Assembly (NCBI RefSeq): GCF_001648775.1 | Contig: NZ_LVEJ01000022.1 | Span: 1-64,000 of the forward strand | Direction of reading: 5' to 3' | From: Pseudomonas fluorescens | GTDB taxonomy: Bacteria; Pseudomonadota; Gammaproteobacteria; Pseudomonadales; Pseudomonadaceae | DNA length: 64,000 nt | In this document: one piece after another, positions 52,719 to 61,183 of the stretch | Layout: each line of letters opens with the position of its first letter | How positions within the stretch are numbered: the first letter of the stretch is position 1 | The notes under the pieces: model-generated | Databases searched by the model: none | What the model saw: only the letters and a program-made list of their open reading frames with translations | Told to the model about the DNA's origin: nothing | Position numbers and translations under genes: made by a program

Positions 52719-52789
52719 GCGTTTAGAGTCCGGGTGATGCGCCACACCCTTGAGTGCGGCAGCCCATCACGGCTCCTGAAGTGCGCGAG

Positions 52790-55321
52790 TTAGAGGCTGC
52801 GAGCAACCTGAACCTTCTCGAAGACTTCGATCTTGTCGCCGACTTTGACGTCGTTGTAGCTCTTCACGCCGATACCGCATTCCATGCCGGCACGTACTTC
52901 GGAAGCGTCATCCTTGAAGCGGCGCAGGGATTCCAGCTCGCCTTCGAAGATAACGATGTCTTCACGCAGTACACGGATCGGACGGTTACGGTGCACAACA
53001 CCTTCGATCACCATGCAACCAGCGATCGCGCCAAACTTCGGCGAACGGAACACGTCACGCACTTCGGCCACACCCAGGATGTTCTCGCGAACATCGCTGC
53101 CGAGCATGCCGGTCAGGGCTTTCTTGACGTCTTCGATGATGTCGTAGATCACGTTGTAGTAACGCATATCCAGACCTTCCTGCTCGACGATCTTCCGTGC
53201 GCCAGCATCGGCACGCACGTTGAAGCCGAACAGTACAGCGTTGGAAGCCAGTGCCAGGTTAGCGTCGGACTCGGTGATACCACCGACACCGCCGCCGACT
53301 ACGCGCACTTGTACTTCATCGTTGCCCAGGCCATTCAAGGCACCGTTCAACGCTTCCAGCGAACCACGGACGTCGGATTTGAGGACGATGTTGAGCGTCT
53401 TCTTCTCGGCCTGACCCATGTTTTCGAAGATGTTTTCCAGCTTGCCGGCGTGAGCGCGAGCCAGTTTGACTTCGCGGAACTTGCCTTGACGGAACAGAGC
53501 CACTTCACGGGCTTTCTTCTCGTCGGCAACCACACTCATCTCGTCGCCAGCGTCCGGAGTACCGTCCAGGCCGAGGATCTCGACAGGGATGGAAGGACCG
53601 GCTTCTTTGATTGGCTTGCCGTTCTCGTCGAGCATGGCGCGAACGCGACCATAGTTCGAACCGACCAGGACCATGTCGCCTTGGCGCAGGGTACCGTCTT
53701 GAACCAGAACGGTTGCCACCGGGCCACGACCTTTGTCGAGACGCGATTCAACCACAACACCACGGCCAGGAGCCGATGGGGTCGCTTTCAGTTCGAGAAC
53801 TTCAGCTTGCAGCAGAACGGCTTCGAGCAGCTCGTCGACACCAGTACCGACTTTCGCCGAAACCGGAACGAACGGCGTATCACCGCCCCATTCTTCGGAA
53901 GTCACGCCGTGAACCGACAGTTCGCTACGGATGCGATCGAGATCGGCGCCCGGCTTGTCGATTTTGTTCACTGCTACAACCAGTGGAACGCCAGCCGCTA
54001 CTGCGTGCTGAACCGCTTCAATGGTCTGCGGCATCACGCCGTCGTCCGCTGCAACCACCAGAATCACGATGTCGGTCGCCTTGGCACCACGAGCACGCAT
54101 TGCGGTAAACGCGGCGTGACCCGGGGTATCGAGGAAGGTGACCATGCCGCGTTCGGTTTCAACGTGGTATGCACCGATGTGCTGGGTGATACCGCCGGCT
54201 TCGCCAGCAGCTACCTTGGCACGACGGATGTAGTCGAGCAGGGAAGTTTTACCGTGGTCAACGTGGCCCATGACGGTCACGACTGGCGCACGGGAGAACG
54301 ACTCACCTTCAAACTTGAGGGACTCGGCCAGGGAATCTTCCAGGGCGGTGTCGCTGACCAGGGTCACTTTGTGGCCCAGTTCTTCGGCTACCAGTTGAGC
54401 AGTTTCCTGATCAAGCACCTGGTTGATGGTCGCTGGAGTACCCAGTTTGAACATGAACTTGATGATTTCAGCAGCCTTGACCGACATCTGATTGGCGAGA
54501 TCGCCAACAGTGATGGTCTCGCCGATCTGCACATCACGCACGACAGGGCCGGTTGGGCTCTGGAAACCGTGGGCGTTGCGCTTCTTCAGTTTGGCCTTGC
54601 CGCGACCACCGCGACGGAAGCCATCGCTTTCTTCGTCGGTAGTGCGTGGCGCCACACGTGGAGCTGGCGCTTTTTCCTTGACCGAGGCGCGATGCGGAGC
54701 GTTTTTGCGCTCGCCATCACCGCCACCGCTGCGACGATTGTTATCGTCGGCACGTGGCTTGTCAGGACGGCGCTGTTCGTTCTGCTTGTTGCGAACGTCA
54801 GCAGACGGAGCTGGAGCAGCGGCAACCACCGGCGCGCTTTCGCGAACAGGTTCTGCAGCGGCAACCGGCGCCGCAACGGCAGCGCTGTTAGCGTTCTGCG
54901 CAGCAGCAGGCTGATTACGCGCTTCTACTTCGGCGCGTTGCTTGGCTTCTTCTTCAGCCTTCTGACGGGCAGCATTTTCTACTGCGCGACGCTCATCCAG
55001 TTCACGCTTGCGCTCGGCTTCGATTTCTTCCGGGCTGCGCTGTACGAAAACTTTCTTTTTGCGAACTTCTACGCTGATGCTTTTGCTACCAGCCACACGC
55101 AGGGTGCTGGTGGTTTTACGCTGCAGCGTGATCTTGCGTGGTTCTTCCACTTTCGCCTTGTGGCTGCTTTTCAAGTGAGTCAGCAGGGACTGCTTCTCAC
55201 TGTCAGTCACATTTTCTTCGGCGGCGGTGTGCGGCAGACCTGCCTCACGCATCTGCTGCAACAGGCGCTCTACCGGTGTTTTGACCTCATCGGCCAGTTG
55301 TTTCACCGTGACTTGCGTCAT
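52790..55321 (-). CDS. infB: Translation initiation factor IF-2
   Basis: An 843-residue GTPase that brings fMet-tRNA to the 30S subunit. The N-terminal IF2N domain (VTVKQLADEVKTPVERLLQQ) is followed by a long charged Ala/Arg/Glu-rich linker (about residues 90-240) and a second IF2N-like segment. The GTPase core follows near residue 350 (GHVDHGKTSLLD, DTPGHAAF, VNKIDKP). Domains II-IV end at VQVARSL. GAGGAGA precedes the ATG. It is 27 bases after nusA. Confidence 0.98.
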   Translation of the reverse strand: MTQVTVKQLADEVKTPVERLLQQMREAGLPHTAAEENVTDSEKQSLLTHLKSSHKAKVEEPRKITLQRKTTSTLRVAGSKSISVEVRKKKVFVQRSPEEIEAERKRELDERRAVENAARQKAEEEAKQRAEVEARNQPAAAQNANSAAVAAPVAAAEPVRESAPVVAAAPAPSADVRNKQNEQRRPDKPRADDNNRRSGGGDGERKNAPHRASVKEKAPAPRVAPRTTDEESDGFRRGGRGKAKLKKRNAHGFQSPTGPVVRDVQIGETITVGDLANQMSVKAAEIIKFMFKLGTPATINQVLDQETAQLVAEELGHKVTLVSDTALEDSLAESLKFEGESFSRAPVVTVMGHVDHGKTSLLDYIRRAKVAAGEAGGITQHIGAYHVETERGMVTFLDTPGHAAFTAMRARGAKATDIVILVVAADDGVMPQTIEAVQHAVAAGVPLVVAVNKIDKPGADLDRIRSELSVHGVTSEEWGGDTPFVPVSAKVGTGVDELLEAVLLQAEVLELKATPSAPGRGVVVESRLDKGRGPVATVLVQDGTLRQGDMVLVGSNYGRVRAMLDENGKPIKEAGPSIPVEILGLDGTPDAGDEMSVVADEKKAREVALFRQGKFREVKLARAHAGKLENIFENMGQAEKKTLNIVLKSDVRGSLEALNGALNGLGNDEVQVRVVGGGVGGITESDANLALASNAVLFGFNVRADAGARKIVEQEGLDMRYYNVIYDIIEDVKKALTGMLGSDVRENILGVAEVRDVFRSPKFGAIAGCMVIEGVVHRNRPIRVLREDIVIFEGELESLRRFKDDASEVRAGMECGIGVKSYNDVKVGDKIEVFEKVQVARSL

Positions 55322-55348
55322 GCACTTCTCTCCTCAGGCCGCGCCTAA

Positions 55349-56830
55349 TTACTCGAACCAGTGGGCTCGGGCGGCCATGATCAACTTGCCGGCACGATCA
55401 TCGTCAATGCCGTCGATGTCGAGCAGGTCGTCAATAGACTGCTCGGCCAGGTCTTCGCGGGTAATTACGCCGCGCACCGCCAGTTCCATCGCCAAATCCT
55501 TGTCCATACCCTCAAGCGAGAGCAGGTCTTCGGCCGGATGGGCGTCTGCCAGCTTTTCCTCAGTAGCGATGGCTTTGGTCAACAAACGATCCTTGGCACG
55601 AGCGCGAAGCTCGTTGACGGTATCTTCGTCAAAGCCGTCGATGTTGAGCATTTCTTCCAACGGTACGTAGGCAATCTCTTCCAGGCTGGTGAAGCCTTCA
55701 TCTACCAGCACCTGTGCCAGGTCTTCGTCGACTTCCAGCTCGTCGATGAAGTTGCGCAGGATGTCGCCGGTTTCTGCTTGCTGCTTAGCCTGGATGTCCG
55801 ATTCGGTCATCACGTTCAGGGTCCAGCCAGTCAACTGGCTGGCCAGACGCACGTTCTGACCACCGCGACCGATGGCCTGAGCCAGATTGTCTGCGCCAAC
55901 GGCGATGTCCATTGCATGGGCATCTTCGTCAACGATAATTGCCGCAACCTCAGCCGGGGACATGGCGTTGATCACGAACTGAGCCGGGTTGTCGTCCCAA
56001 AGAACGATATCAACACGCTCACCGCCCAACTCACCCGACACTGCCTGGACGCGCGAACCGCGCATACCGATGCAAGCACCTTGTGGGTCAATGCGTTTGT
56101 CCTTGGAACGGACGGCGATCTTGGCGCGCGAACCCGGATCACGGGACGCTGCCATTACTTCGATCAGGCCTTCGGCAATTTCCGGCACTTCGATGCGGAA
56201 CAGCTCGATCAGCATTTCCGGCGCGGTACGCGACAGGATCAGCTGCGGGCCGCGGTTCTCGGTGCGGATTTCCTTGAGCAGCGCACGCAGACGCACGCCG
56301 ACACGGAAGGTTTCACGCGAAATGATGTCTTCACGGGCCAGCAACGCTTCAGCGTTGTTACCCAGATCGACGATCACGTTGTCGCGGGTGACTTTTTTCA
56401 CGGTGCCGGAGATGATTTCTCCCAGGCGCTCGCGATAGGCGTCGACCACTTGAGCGCGCTCGGCTTCACGCACTTTCTGCACAATGACTTGCTTGGCAGT
56501 CTGCGCGGCGATGCGGCCGAACTCGATGGATTCGATTTTCTCTTCGACTACGTCGCCAACCTGGGCACCCGGATGCGTTTCGGCAACCTTGGTTGGCCAG
56601 GTTTCGATGGCCGGATCGTCGAGATCATTCTCTTCGACGACCGTCCAGCGACGGAAAGTTTCGTATGCCCCGGTGTGGCGGTTAATTTCCACACGCAGGT
56701 CAACTTCGTCTTCAAAACGCTTTTTGGTAGCAGTGGCCAGAGCCAGCTCCAGCGCTTCAAAAATTACGCTTGCCGGTACGCCCTTTTCATTGGATACCGA
56801 CTCAACAACCAGCAGTACTTCTTTGCTCAT
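55349..56830 (-). CDS. nusA: Transcription termination/antitermination factor NusA
   Basis: A 493-residue RNA polymerase-binding factor. It has the N-terminal domain (MSKEVLLVVESVSNEKGVP), S1 (about 135-200, ISGTVKKVTRDNVIVDLGNNAEALL), two KH domains (about 205-345, GACIGMRGSRVQAV and IGRGGQNVRLAS) and two C-terminal acidic repeats (LVDEGFTSLEEIAYVPLEE and related). The ATG at 56830 is the family start; seven upstream in-frame residues are discarded. Confidence 0.98.
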   Translation of the reverse strand: MSKEVLLVVESVSNEKGVPASVIFEALELALATATKKRFEDEVDLRVEINRHTGAYETFRRWTVVEENDLDDPAIETWPTKVAETHPGAQVGDVVEEKIESIEFGRIAAQTAKQVIVQKVREAERAQVVDAYRERLGEIISGTVKKVTRDNVIVDLGNNAEALLAREDIISRETFRVGVRLRALLKEIRTENRGPQLILSRTAPEMLIELFRIEVPEIAEGLIEVMAASRDPGSRAKIAVRSKDKRIDPQGACIGMRGSRVQAVSGELGGERVDIVLWDDNPAQFVINAMSPAEVAAIIVDEDAHAMDIAVGADNLAQAIGRGGQNVRLASQLTGWTLNVMTESDIQAKQQAETGDILRNFIDELEVDEDLAQVLVDEGFTSLEEIAYVPLEEMLNIDGFDEDTVNELRARAKDRLLTKAIATEEKLADAHPAEDLLSLEGMDKDLAMELAVRGVITREDLAEQSIDDLLDIDGIDDDRAGKLIMAARAHWFE

Positions 56831-56877
56831 CGTACGCCTCGCCTTTCGCAAGCCATTGGATCCGCGGGATCCGCGTC

Positions 56878-57336
56878 TCAGTCAAAACTGGGAATAATGT
56901 TGGCCTTGTCGATCATATCGATCGGCAACAGGAACTCATGGTCATCTACCTGCACCACGACATCCTGTTCTTCTACACCGCGCAGAAGGCCCTGAAAGTT
57001 GCGTCGACCTTCAAAAGGCGAGCGCAGCTTGATCTTCACTTGTTCACCGGCAAATTTTGCAAACTGCTCAAGAGTGAACAGTGGGCGCTCCATGCCAGGC
57101 GAGGAAACTTCGAGGGTGTATTCGACGGTGATTGGATCTTCAACATCCAGGACACCGCTGATCTGACGGCTGACAATGGCGCAATCGTCCACCAGCACGC
57201 CACCCTCTTTATCGATATAAACGCGCAACATCGAGTGACGACCCTGAGCCGAAAACTCGATACCCCAGCATTCATAGCCCAGGGCCACGACCACCGGGGC
57301 CAGCAAGGCCTGCAACTCTTCTAGCTTGCTCGACAC
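56878..57336 (-). CDS. rimP: Ribosome maturation factor RimP
   Basis: A 152-residue 30S assembly factor with the typical ALGYECWGIEF, LRVYIDKEGGV, DCAIVSRQISGVLDVEDPI and VSSPGMERPLFT segments. The start is GTG at 57336 behind a GGGGG purine run. It heads the protein-coding part of the operon. Confidence 0.96.
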   Translation of the reverse strand: MSSKLEELQALLAPVVVALGYECWGIEFSAQGRHSMLRVYIDKEGGVLVDDCAIVSRQISGVLDVEDPITVEYTLEVSSPGMERPLFTLEQFAKFAGEQVKIKLRSPFEGRRNFQGLLRGVEEQDVVVQVDDHEFLLPIDMIDKANIIPSFD

Positions 57337-57371
57337 CTGAACCCCCTAGTGCATGATATGTGCATGCTTTG

Positions 57372-57400
57372 CAAAATAAAAAAATGGGCTAAACGCCCAT
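57372..57400 (-). terminator. Terminator between tRNA-fMet and rimP
   Basis: On the minus strand ATGGGC-GTTTA-GCCCAT is followed by a run of six further T residues. It lies 36 bases upstream of rimP. Confidence 0.75.
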
Positions 57401-57445
57401 CCTTGAAACGCCGTCGAACAGCGGCGTTGAAAGTGTCCAGCTAAC

Positions 57446-57467
57446 AAAAAGCCCCTTAAAAGGGGCT
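57446..57467 (-). terminator. Terminator of tRNA-fMet
   Basis: On the minus strand AGCCCCTT-TT-AAGGGGCT is followed by TTTTGTT, 9 bases after the tRNA 3' end. Confidence 0.8.
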
Positions 57468-57475
57468 CCTTAAAC

Positions 57476-57552
<77 letters not shown>

Positions 57553-57614
57553 ACAAAGCTGGGGCGGAAGTATACGACCGATCCCTTATAGGGTCAATGT
57601 AACCTTCCACCTGC

Positions 57615-57638
57615 AAGAAAGCCCGCAACAGCGGGCTC
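57615..57638 (-). terminator. Terminator between tRNA-Leu and tRNA-fMet
   Basis: On the minus strand GCCCGC-TGTT-GCGGGC is followed by TTTCTTG. A short stem, possibly weak. Confidence 0.6.
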
Positions 57639-57649
57639 TCCTGACTAAT

Positions 57650-57735
57650 TGGTACCGAGAAGGGGACTCGAACCCCTACACCCTATGGGCACAACCACCT
57701 CAAGGTTGCGTGTCTACCAATTCCACCACCTCGGC
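57650..57735 (-). tRNA. tRNA-Leu (anticodon GAG)
   Basis: An 86-nt class II tRNA with encoded CCA, an anticodon loop TTGAGGT (GAG), and a long variable arm (GTGCCCATAGGGTGT region). It lies directly downstream of secG, as leuU does in E. coli. Confidence 0.96.
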
Positions 57736-57757
57736 AAAACTACGTTTGAAACCCTTC

Positions 57758-58144
57758 TTACTTCTGCTCTTGAGCTGGAGGCACGTCAGTCGCTGGAGTA
57801 GCCGACTTTTGCTCTTGAAGCACCGGGACATCATCAGAAGCCGGTTGTTGTTGCTTAGGTACTTCCAACACTGCTGGATTTGGGAGACCTGCTTGAGTCA
57901 GCTGGTGAGCCTTCTCTTTAGCAAAGTAACCTAACCCCAAGCTGGTTATGAAGAAACCGGCGGCAAGTATAGCAGTAAACTTACTAAGAAAGGTAGAGGA
58001 ACCTTGGCTTCCGAACACAGTATTTGAAGCACCTGCTCCGAAAGACGCGCCAGCGTCCGCACCCTTACCCTGCTGCAGCAAAACCAGAGCAACTACGCCC
58101 AATGCACCCAGCAGATGAAAAACGACTACGACTGTTTCCAGCAT
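57758..58144 (-). CDS. secG: Preprotein translocase subunit SecG
   Basis: A 128-residue membrane subunit of SecYEG. Two helices (VVVVFHLLGALGVVALVLLQQ and FTAILAAGFFITSLGLGYF) flank the conserved GKGADAGASFGAGASNTVFG loop. The C-terminal tail is Gln/Pro-rich and ends AQEQK. The ATG at 58144 lies 4 bases after the tpiA stop, so they are coupled. Confidence 0.96.
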   Translation of the reverse strand: MLETVVVVFHLLGALGVVALVLLQQGKGADAGASFGAGASNTVFGSQGSSTFLSKFTAILAAGFFITSLGLGYFAKEKAHQLTQAGLPNPAVLEVPKQQQPASDDVPVLQEQKSATPATDVPPAQEQK

Positions 58145-58148
58145 TTTT

Positions 58149-58904
58149 TCAGTTTCCCGCGGCGCGACAAATCGCACCGAACTCATCTGCATTCAGGGAA
58201 GCTCCACCAATGAGCCCCCCATCGATATCCGGCATGCCGAACAGTTCGACCGCATTGGCCGCCTTCACGCTGCCGCCGTATAGAAGCCGCACACCTCGTG
58301 CGACTTCAGAATTCTCTGCCGCCAACTGCTCACGAATGGCTTTATGCACATCCTGAGCCTGTTGTGGCGTTGCAGTCAGCCCGGTGCCAATGGCCCAGAC
58401 CGGCTCGTAAGCAATCACTGCCTTGGCAAAAGCACCAACACCCAGCTCCTCAATGATGCTGCCCAGCTGACGCCCGACAACCTCAAGAGTTTTTCCAGCT
58501 TCGCGCTGCTCAAGGGTTTCCCCAATACACAACACCGGAATCAAGCCACATGCCTGTGCCGCTGCGAACTTGCGATTCAGCATTCCGTCTCGCTCGCCCA
58601 TTATCTGGCGGCGTTCGGAGTGTCCGACAAGAACCAGGGAACAACCTGCATCCACCAACTGACTCGGTGCAATCTCACCGGTCAATGCACCTTGCATCGA
58701 TTCCACCGCAGAGTTCTGCGCGCCGACCGAAATCGACTTACCTTTCAAGCCATCAATCACTTGATTGATATACAAGCAAGGCGGGAACACTGCGACATCA
58801 ACACCGCTTGGCAAGGCCAGATGACGAAGGCCGTTGATCAGCTCAGCGACGCTGGCGCGGGTACCGTGCATCTTCCAGTTACCAGCTACCATAGGGCGAC
58901 GCAT
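58149..58904 (-). CDS. tpiA: Triosephosphate isomerase
   Basis: A 251-residue TIM-barrel enzyme interconverting dihydroxyacetone phosphate and glyceraldehyde 3-phosphate. Catalytic residues are K11 (GNWKMHG), H95 (VGHSERRQ) and E167 (AYEPVWAIGTG), with the phosphate loop at LLYGGSVKAAN. It sits between glmM and secG. Confidence 0.97.
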   Translation of the reverse strand: MRRPMVAGNWKMHGTRASVAELINGLRHLALPSGVDVAVFPPCLYINQVIDGLKGKSISVGAQNSAVESMQGALTGEIAPSQLVDAGCSLVLVGHSERRQIMGERDGMLNRKFAAAQACGLIPVLCIGETLEQREAGKTLEVVGRQLGSIIEELGVGAFAKAVIAYEPVWAIGTGLTATPQQAQDVHKAIREQLAAENSEVARGVRLLYGGSVKAANAVELFGMPDIDGGLIGGASLNADEFGAICRAAGN

Positions 58905-58969
58905 GCTGTACCTCGTCGGTCAAAGTGGGCGCAGATGTTACCCAACACAATCATGGCTTGCAAGCCGAA

Positions 58970-60307
58970 TCAGGCAGAAACTTCAGTTACCAGTTTTGCC
59001 AGCTCTTCGGCGTAGTTGCGAACCTGAGTTTCGTCCTCACCTTCGACCATTACACGCACCAGAGGCTCTGTACCGGACTTGCGCAAAAGTACACGCCCAC
59101 GCCCCGCCATTGCCTGGGTGACACGCGCGCTGGCCTCCTTGACAGCCGGATGCTCCAGCGGACTTTCGCCACCACCGAAACGCACATTGATCAGAACCTG
59201 AGGGCACTTGCGCAACGCTTGCCGGGTTTGCGCCAGGCCTTCATTACGCGTCTTGAGCGCCATCAAGACCTGCAGCGCAGCGATGATCGCGTCGCCGGTT
59301 GTGGTGTGATTGAAGCAAACGATATGCCCCGAATTCTCACCACCAACCAACCAATTACGTTCCAGCAACTCGGCGATCACATAACGGTCGCCAACGTTGG
59401 CACGAATAAACGGAATCGAAAGATCCGCCAACGCGAGCTCCAACCCCAGATTACTCATCAGGGTCCCCACCACACCGCCCTGCAATTTGCCGCGCTCATG
59501 CAGATCACGCGCGATGATGAACAACAACTCATCACCATCGACAATGGCGCCCGTGTGATCAACCATCAACACCCGATCACCATCACCGTCGAAGGCGATA
59601 CCCAGATCGGCGTGCTCAGCCAGCACCGCTGCCTGCAACTGCCCCATATGGGTCGAGCCACAGTTCTCATTGATGTTCAGGCCATTTGGCTGAGCCGACA
59701 GCACGACGACTTCAGCGCCCAGCTCTCGGAACACGCTTGGTGCTACCTTATAGGTGGCGCCATGCGCACAGTCGATAACGATCTTGAGCCCGGAAAAGCT
59801 GGTCCCGGTAGGCACACTGCTCTTGCAGAATTCGATGTAGCGACCCGATGCGTCGTTGATCCGCGAAACCTTGCCGATCTTGCTCGACTCGACCACGGTC
59901 ATCGGAGTATCGAGCAATTCCTCGATCATCAACTCCAGCTCATCCGGCAATTTGGTGCCTTTACCGGAAAAAAACTTGATGCCGTTGTCGTCATGCGGGT
60001 TGTGCGAGGCGCTGATCACGATACCGGCTTCAGCCTGGAACGTGCGTGACAGATAGGCGATCGCCGGCGTCGGCATAGGCCCCAACAGCATCACATCGGC
60101 ACCCGCCGATGTCAGACCGGCCTCCAGTGCCGACTCGAACATGTAACCGGAAATCCGTGTGTCCTTGCCGACCAGCACCTTGCAGGCACCCATCTTGCGG
60201 AACGCCATGCCGGCAGCCCAGCCGAGCTTGAGCATGAAGTCAGGAGTAATCGGGTATTCACCGACTCGACCACGAATGCCGTCAGTACCAAAGTATTTCT
60301 TGCTCAT
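58970..60307 (-). CDS. glmM: Phosphoglucosamine mutase
   Basis: A 445-residue enzyme making glucosamine 1-phosphate for peptidoglycan and LPS precursors. The phosphoserine is S101 in ISASHNPHDDNG, metal binding FDGDGDRV, and the C-terminal phosphate loop RKSGTEPLVRVM. The ATG at 60307 with GGAG upstream is chosen over an in-frame ATG at 60340 that overlaps folP. Confidence 0.97.
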   Translation of the reverse strand: MSKKYFGTDGIRGRVGEYPITPDFMLKLGWAAGMAFRKMGACKVLVGKDTRISGYMFESALEAGLTSAGADVMLLGPMPTPAIAYLSRTFQAEAGIVISASHNPHDDNGIKFFSGKGTKLPDELELMIEELLDTPMTVVESSKIGKVSRINDASGRYIEFCKSSVPTGTSFSGLKIVIDCAHGATYKVAPSVFRELGAEVVVLSAQPNGLNINENCGSTHMGQLQAAVLAEHADLGIAFDGDGDRVLMVDHTGAIVDGDELLFIIARDLHERGKLQGGVVGTLMSNLGLELALADLSIPFIRANVGDRYVIAELLERNWLVGGENSGHIVCFNHTTTGDAIIAALQVLMALKTRNEGLAQTRQALRKCPQVLINVRFGGGESPLEHPAVKEASARVTQAMAGRGRVLLRKSGTEPLVRVMVEGEDETQVRNYAEELAKLVTEVSA

Positions 60308-60323
60308 AAGTGCTCCATCATTC

Positions 60324-61175
60324 TTATTCGGCTGATTCAACGGCTGCGATCATCCGCACCACATCTACCGTTTCCGCCACATCATGGACACGCAATATAC
60401 GCGCGCCCTTGACTGACGCCAGTGCCGCCAGTGCCAGACCACCATGCAGACGCTCGCCCACAGGACGATTCAGCGCGTGGCCGATCATGCTTTTGCGCGA
60501 GACACCGACCAACAATGGCCGACCCAATGCATGCAGGGCTTCCATATGCTTGAACAAGCTTAGATTGTGCTGCAGGGTTTTGGCGAAGCCGAAACCAGGA
60601 TCGAGAATGATTCGCTCGGCAGGAATACCCGCTTGCGCACATTGAGCCATGCGCTCGGCGAGAAACACCCCGACCTCTCGAGTGACGTCCTGATAATGCG
60701 GATTGTCCTGCATGTCGCCGGGCTCACCCAGCATGTGCATCAGACACACCGGCAGCCCTGTGGCTGCTGCAGCATCCAGCGCACCATCGCGTTGCAGCGA
60801 GCGGACATCATTGATCAGCCCCGCCCCCAATCGCGCGGTTTCGCGCATCACGGCAGGCGTCGAGGTATCGACGGAGATGATCACATCGAGCTCGCGATTG
60901 ATCAGCTCAACGATCGGCGCCACACGCTCCAGCTCCTCCAGAGGAGAAACTGCACGCGCACCAGGCCGAGTGGATTCGCCACCCACGTCAATCAGCGTTG
61001 CGCCGGCCACAACCATCGCTTCGGCATGACGCAGGGCCACGTCGAGCTGGTTGTAACGACCACCATCGGAGAAGGAATCGGGAGTGACATTGAGAATGCC
61101 CATGACATGCGTCCGGGCCAAATCAAGAACCCGGTTGCCGCAAGGCAACCGGGTCAGGGACTGTACAGAAGTCAT
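60324..61175 (-). CDS. folP: Dihydropteroate synthase
   Basis: A 283-residue TIM-barrel enzyme condensing pterin pyrophosphate with p-aminobenzoate in folate synthesis; the target of sulfonamides. Motifs are MGILNVTPDSFSDGG, IDVGGESTRPGA, LINDVRSL, and the C-terminal LRVHDVAET. It begins 8 bases after ftsH and ends 16 bases before glmM. Confidence 0.97.
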   Translation of the reverse strand: MTSVQSLTRLPCGNRVLDLARTHVMGILNVTPDSFSDGGRYNQLDVALRHAEAMVVAGATLIDVGGESTRPGARAVSPLEELERVAPIVELINRELDVIISVDTSTPAVMRETARLGAGLINDVRSLQRDGALDAAAATGLPVCLMHMLGEPGDMQDNPHYQDVTREVGVFLAERMAQCAQAGIPAERIILDPGFGFAKTLQHNLSLFKHMEALHALGRPLLVGVSRKSMIGHALNRPVGERLHGGLALAALASVKGARILRVHDVAETVDVVRMIAAVESAE

Positions 61176-61183
61176 TTCAAACC

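Noticed and set aside
52754..55348. Very long open frames antisense to infB, pnp, piuA, fruB, prfC and the dppA genes (up to 864 codons)
   Set aside because: They mirror the highly codon-biased GC-rich genes beneath them, lack ribosome-binding sites and have skewed compositions without family motifs.
57650..57735. tRNA-associated genomic island
   Set aside because: Both tRNA genes here sit in conserved core order with no integrase, no repeated tRNA 3' end and no composition change.
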